Source: Thermoflexibacter sp.
Lineage (GTDB): Bacteria > Bacteroidota > Bacteroidia > Cytophagales > Thermoflexibacteraceae
DNA: 5,544 bases
Direction of reading: 5' to 3'
Assembly (NCBI GenBank): GCA_025455345.1
Contig: JALOMS010000355.1
Location: forward strand, 1-5,544
Part shown: one piece after another, positions 5,456-5,544 of the stretch
Layout: every line of letters begins with the position of its first letter
Numbering within the stretch: position 1 is the stretch's first letter
The notes under the pieces: generated by a model
The model's database searches: none
The model's input: only the letters and a program-made list of their open reading frames with translations
Told to the model about the DNA's origin: nothing
Position numbers and translations under genes: made by a program

Positions 5456-5544
5456 ATGAGCGCACCAGATAAGAACACATTGTTCCCTTTAGCAAACTAT
5501 GAGAGGCTCTGTTTTTTAAAAAATATCATTAAAAATCCCAATAT
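5456..5544 (+). CDS. N-terminal fragment of a Vat/CatB-type hexapeptide acetyltransferase, 3' end beyond window
   Basis: An ATG at 5456 opens a frame with no stop through the right edge: 29 complete codons plus two bases. It begins MSAPDKNTLFPLANYERL and ends with FLKNIIKNPNI. The pattern (N/K)-x-L-(Y/F)-P-x-x-x-(Y/F)-x-x-(L/V)-x-F-(L/I)-K-N-x-(I/V)-x-N-P-N-I matches, from memory, the start of the xenobiotic (streptogramin A/chloramphenicol) acetyltransferases, where NPNI is normally followed by (I/V)GDYTYYDD. Those enzymes are trimers of left-handed beta-helix subunits that transfer acetyl from acetyl-CoA to a hydroxyl group. The leader is A/T-rich without a Shine-Dalgarno sequence. Only the N-terminus is visible, so the catalytic histidine and hexapeptide repeats cannot be checked. 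Many chromosomal members have no proven resistance role. Confidence 0.68.
   Translation, partial: MSAPDKNTLFPLANYERLCFLKNIIKNPN

Noticed and set aside
5260..5472. A 70-codon plus-strand open frame in the divergent intergenic region
   Set aside because: It overlaps the better-supported acetyltransferase start in a different frame and its product resembles nothing known.

Overview
The window looks like chromosomal DNA of a member of the Bacteroidota, possibly of the Cytophagia type. The intergenic DNA is strongly AT-rich, gene starts have A/T-rich leaders without clear Shine-Dalgarno sequences, and one candidate promoter fits the Bacteroidota TTTG / TAnnTTTG pattern. The phylum assignment is inference from these traits. 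No rRNA or tRNA gene, CRISPR array, transposase or integrase was found.

Left half, plus strand (about 2-2191): two tightly spaced genes form a probable type II restriction-modification pair. The first encodes a putative PD-(D/E)XK-like endonuclease with an unusual Q-x-R at the expected catalytic position; its reading frame is still open at the left edge, so the N-terminus is probably outside the window. Nine bases after its stop comes a 429-residue DNA amino-methyltransferase with DPFAGSGT (motif I) and TSPPY (motif IV), most likely an N4-cytosine enzyme. Both genes are visibly more AT-rich than the genes to the right, consistent with acquisition by transfer. A perfect 15-bp stem hairpin at 2335-2369 separates this block from the convergent genes and can terminate transcription from both sides.

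Right half, minus strand (5261 down to 2391): a two-subunit molybdenum hydroxylase of the isoquinoline 1-oxidoreductase (IorA/IorB) type. A 163-residue protein with two [2Fe-2S] clusters is followed, after an unusually long 216-bp gap, by a 720-residue molybdopterin-binding subunit with a twin-arginine signal. The small subunit has no signal of its own, so the complex is probably folded in the cytoplasm and exported as a unit. The gap holds an AACTAT cluster, a perfect 16-bp direct repeat and a perfect palindrome. The substrate cannot be read from the sequence.

Right edge, plus strand (5456-5544): the first 29 codons of a gene that resembles the N-terminus of Vat/CatB-type hexapeptide-repeat acetyltransferases, divergent from the oxidoreductase genes across a 194-bp promoter region.

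The best candidate for something poorly described is the restriction-modification pair. Its endonuclease could not be matched to a named family by eye.
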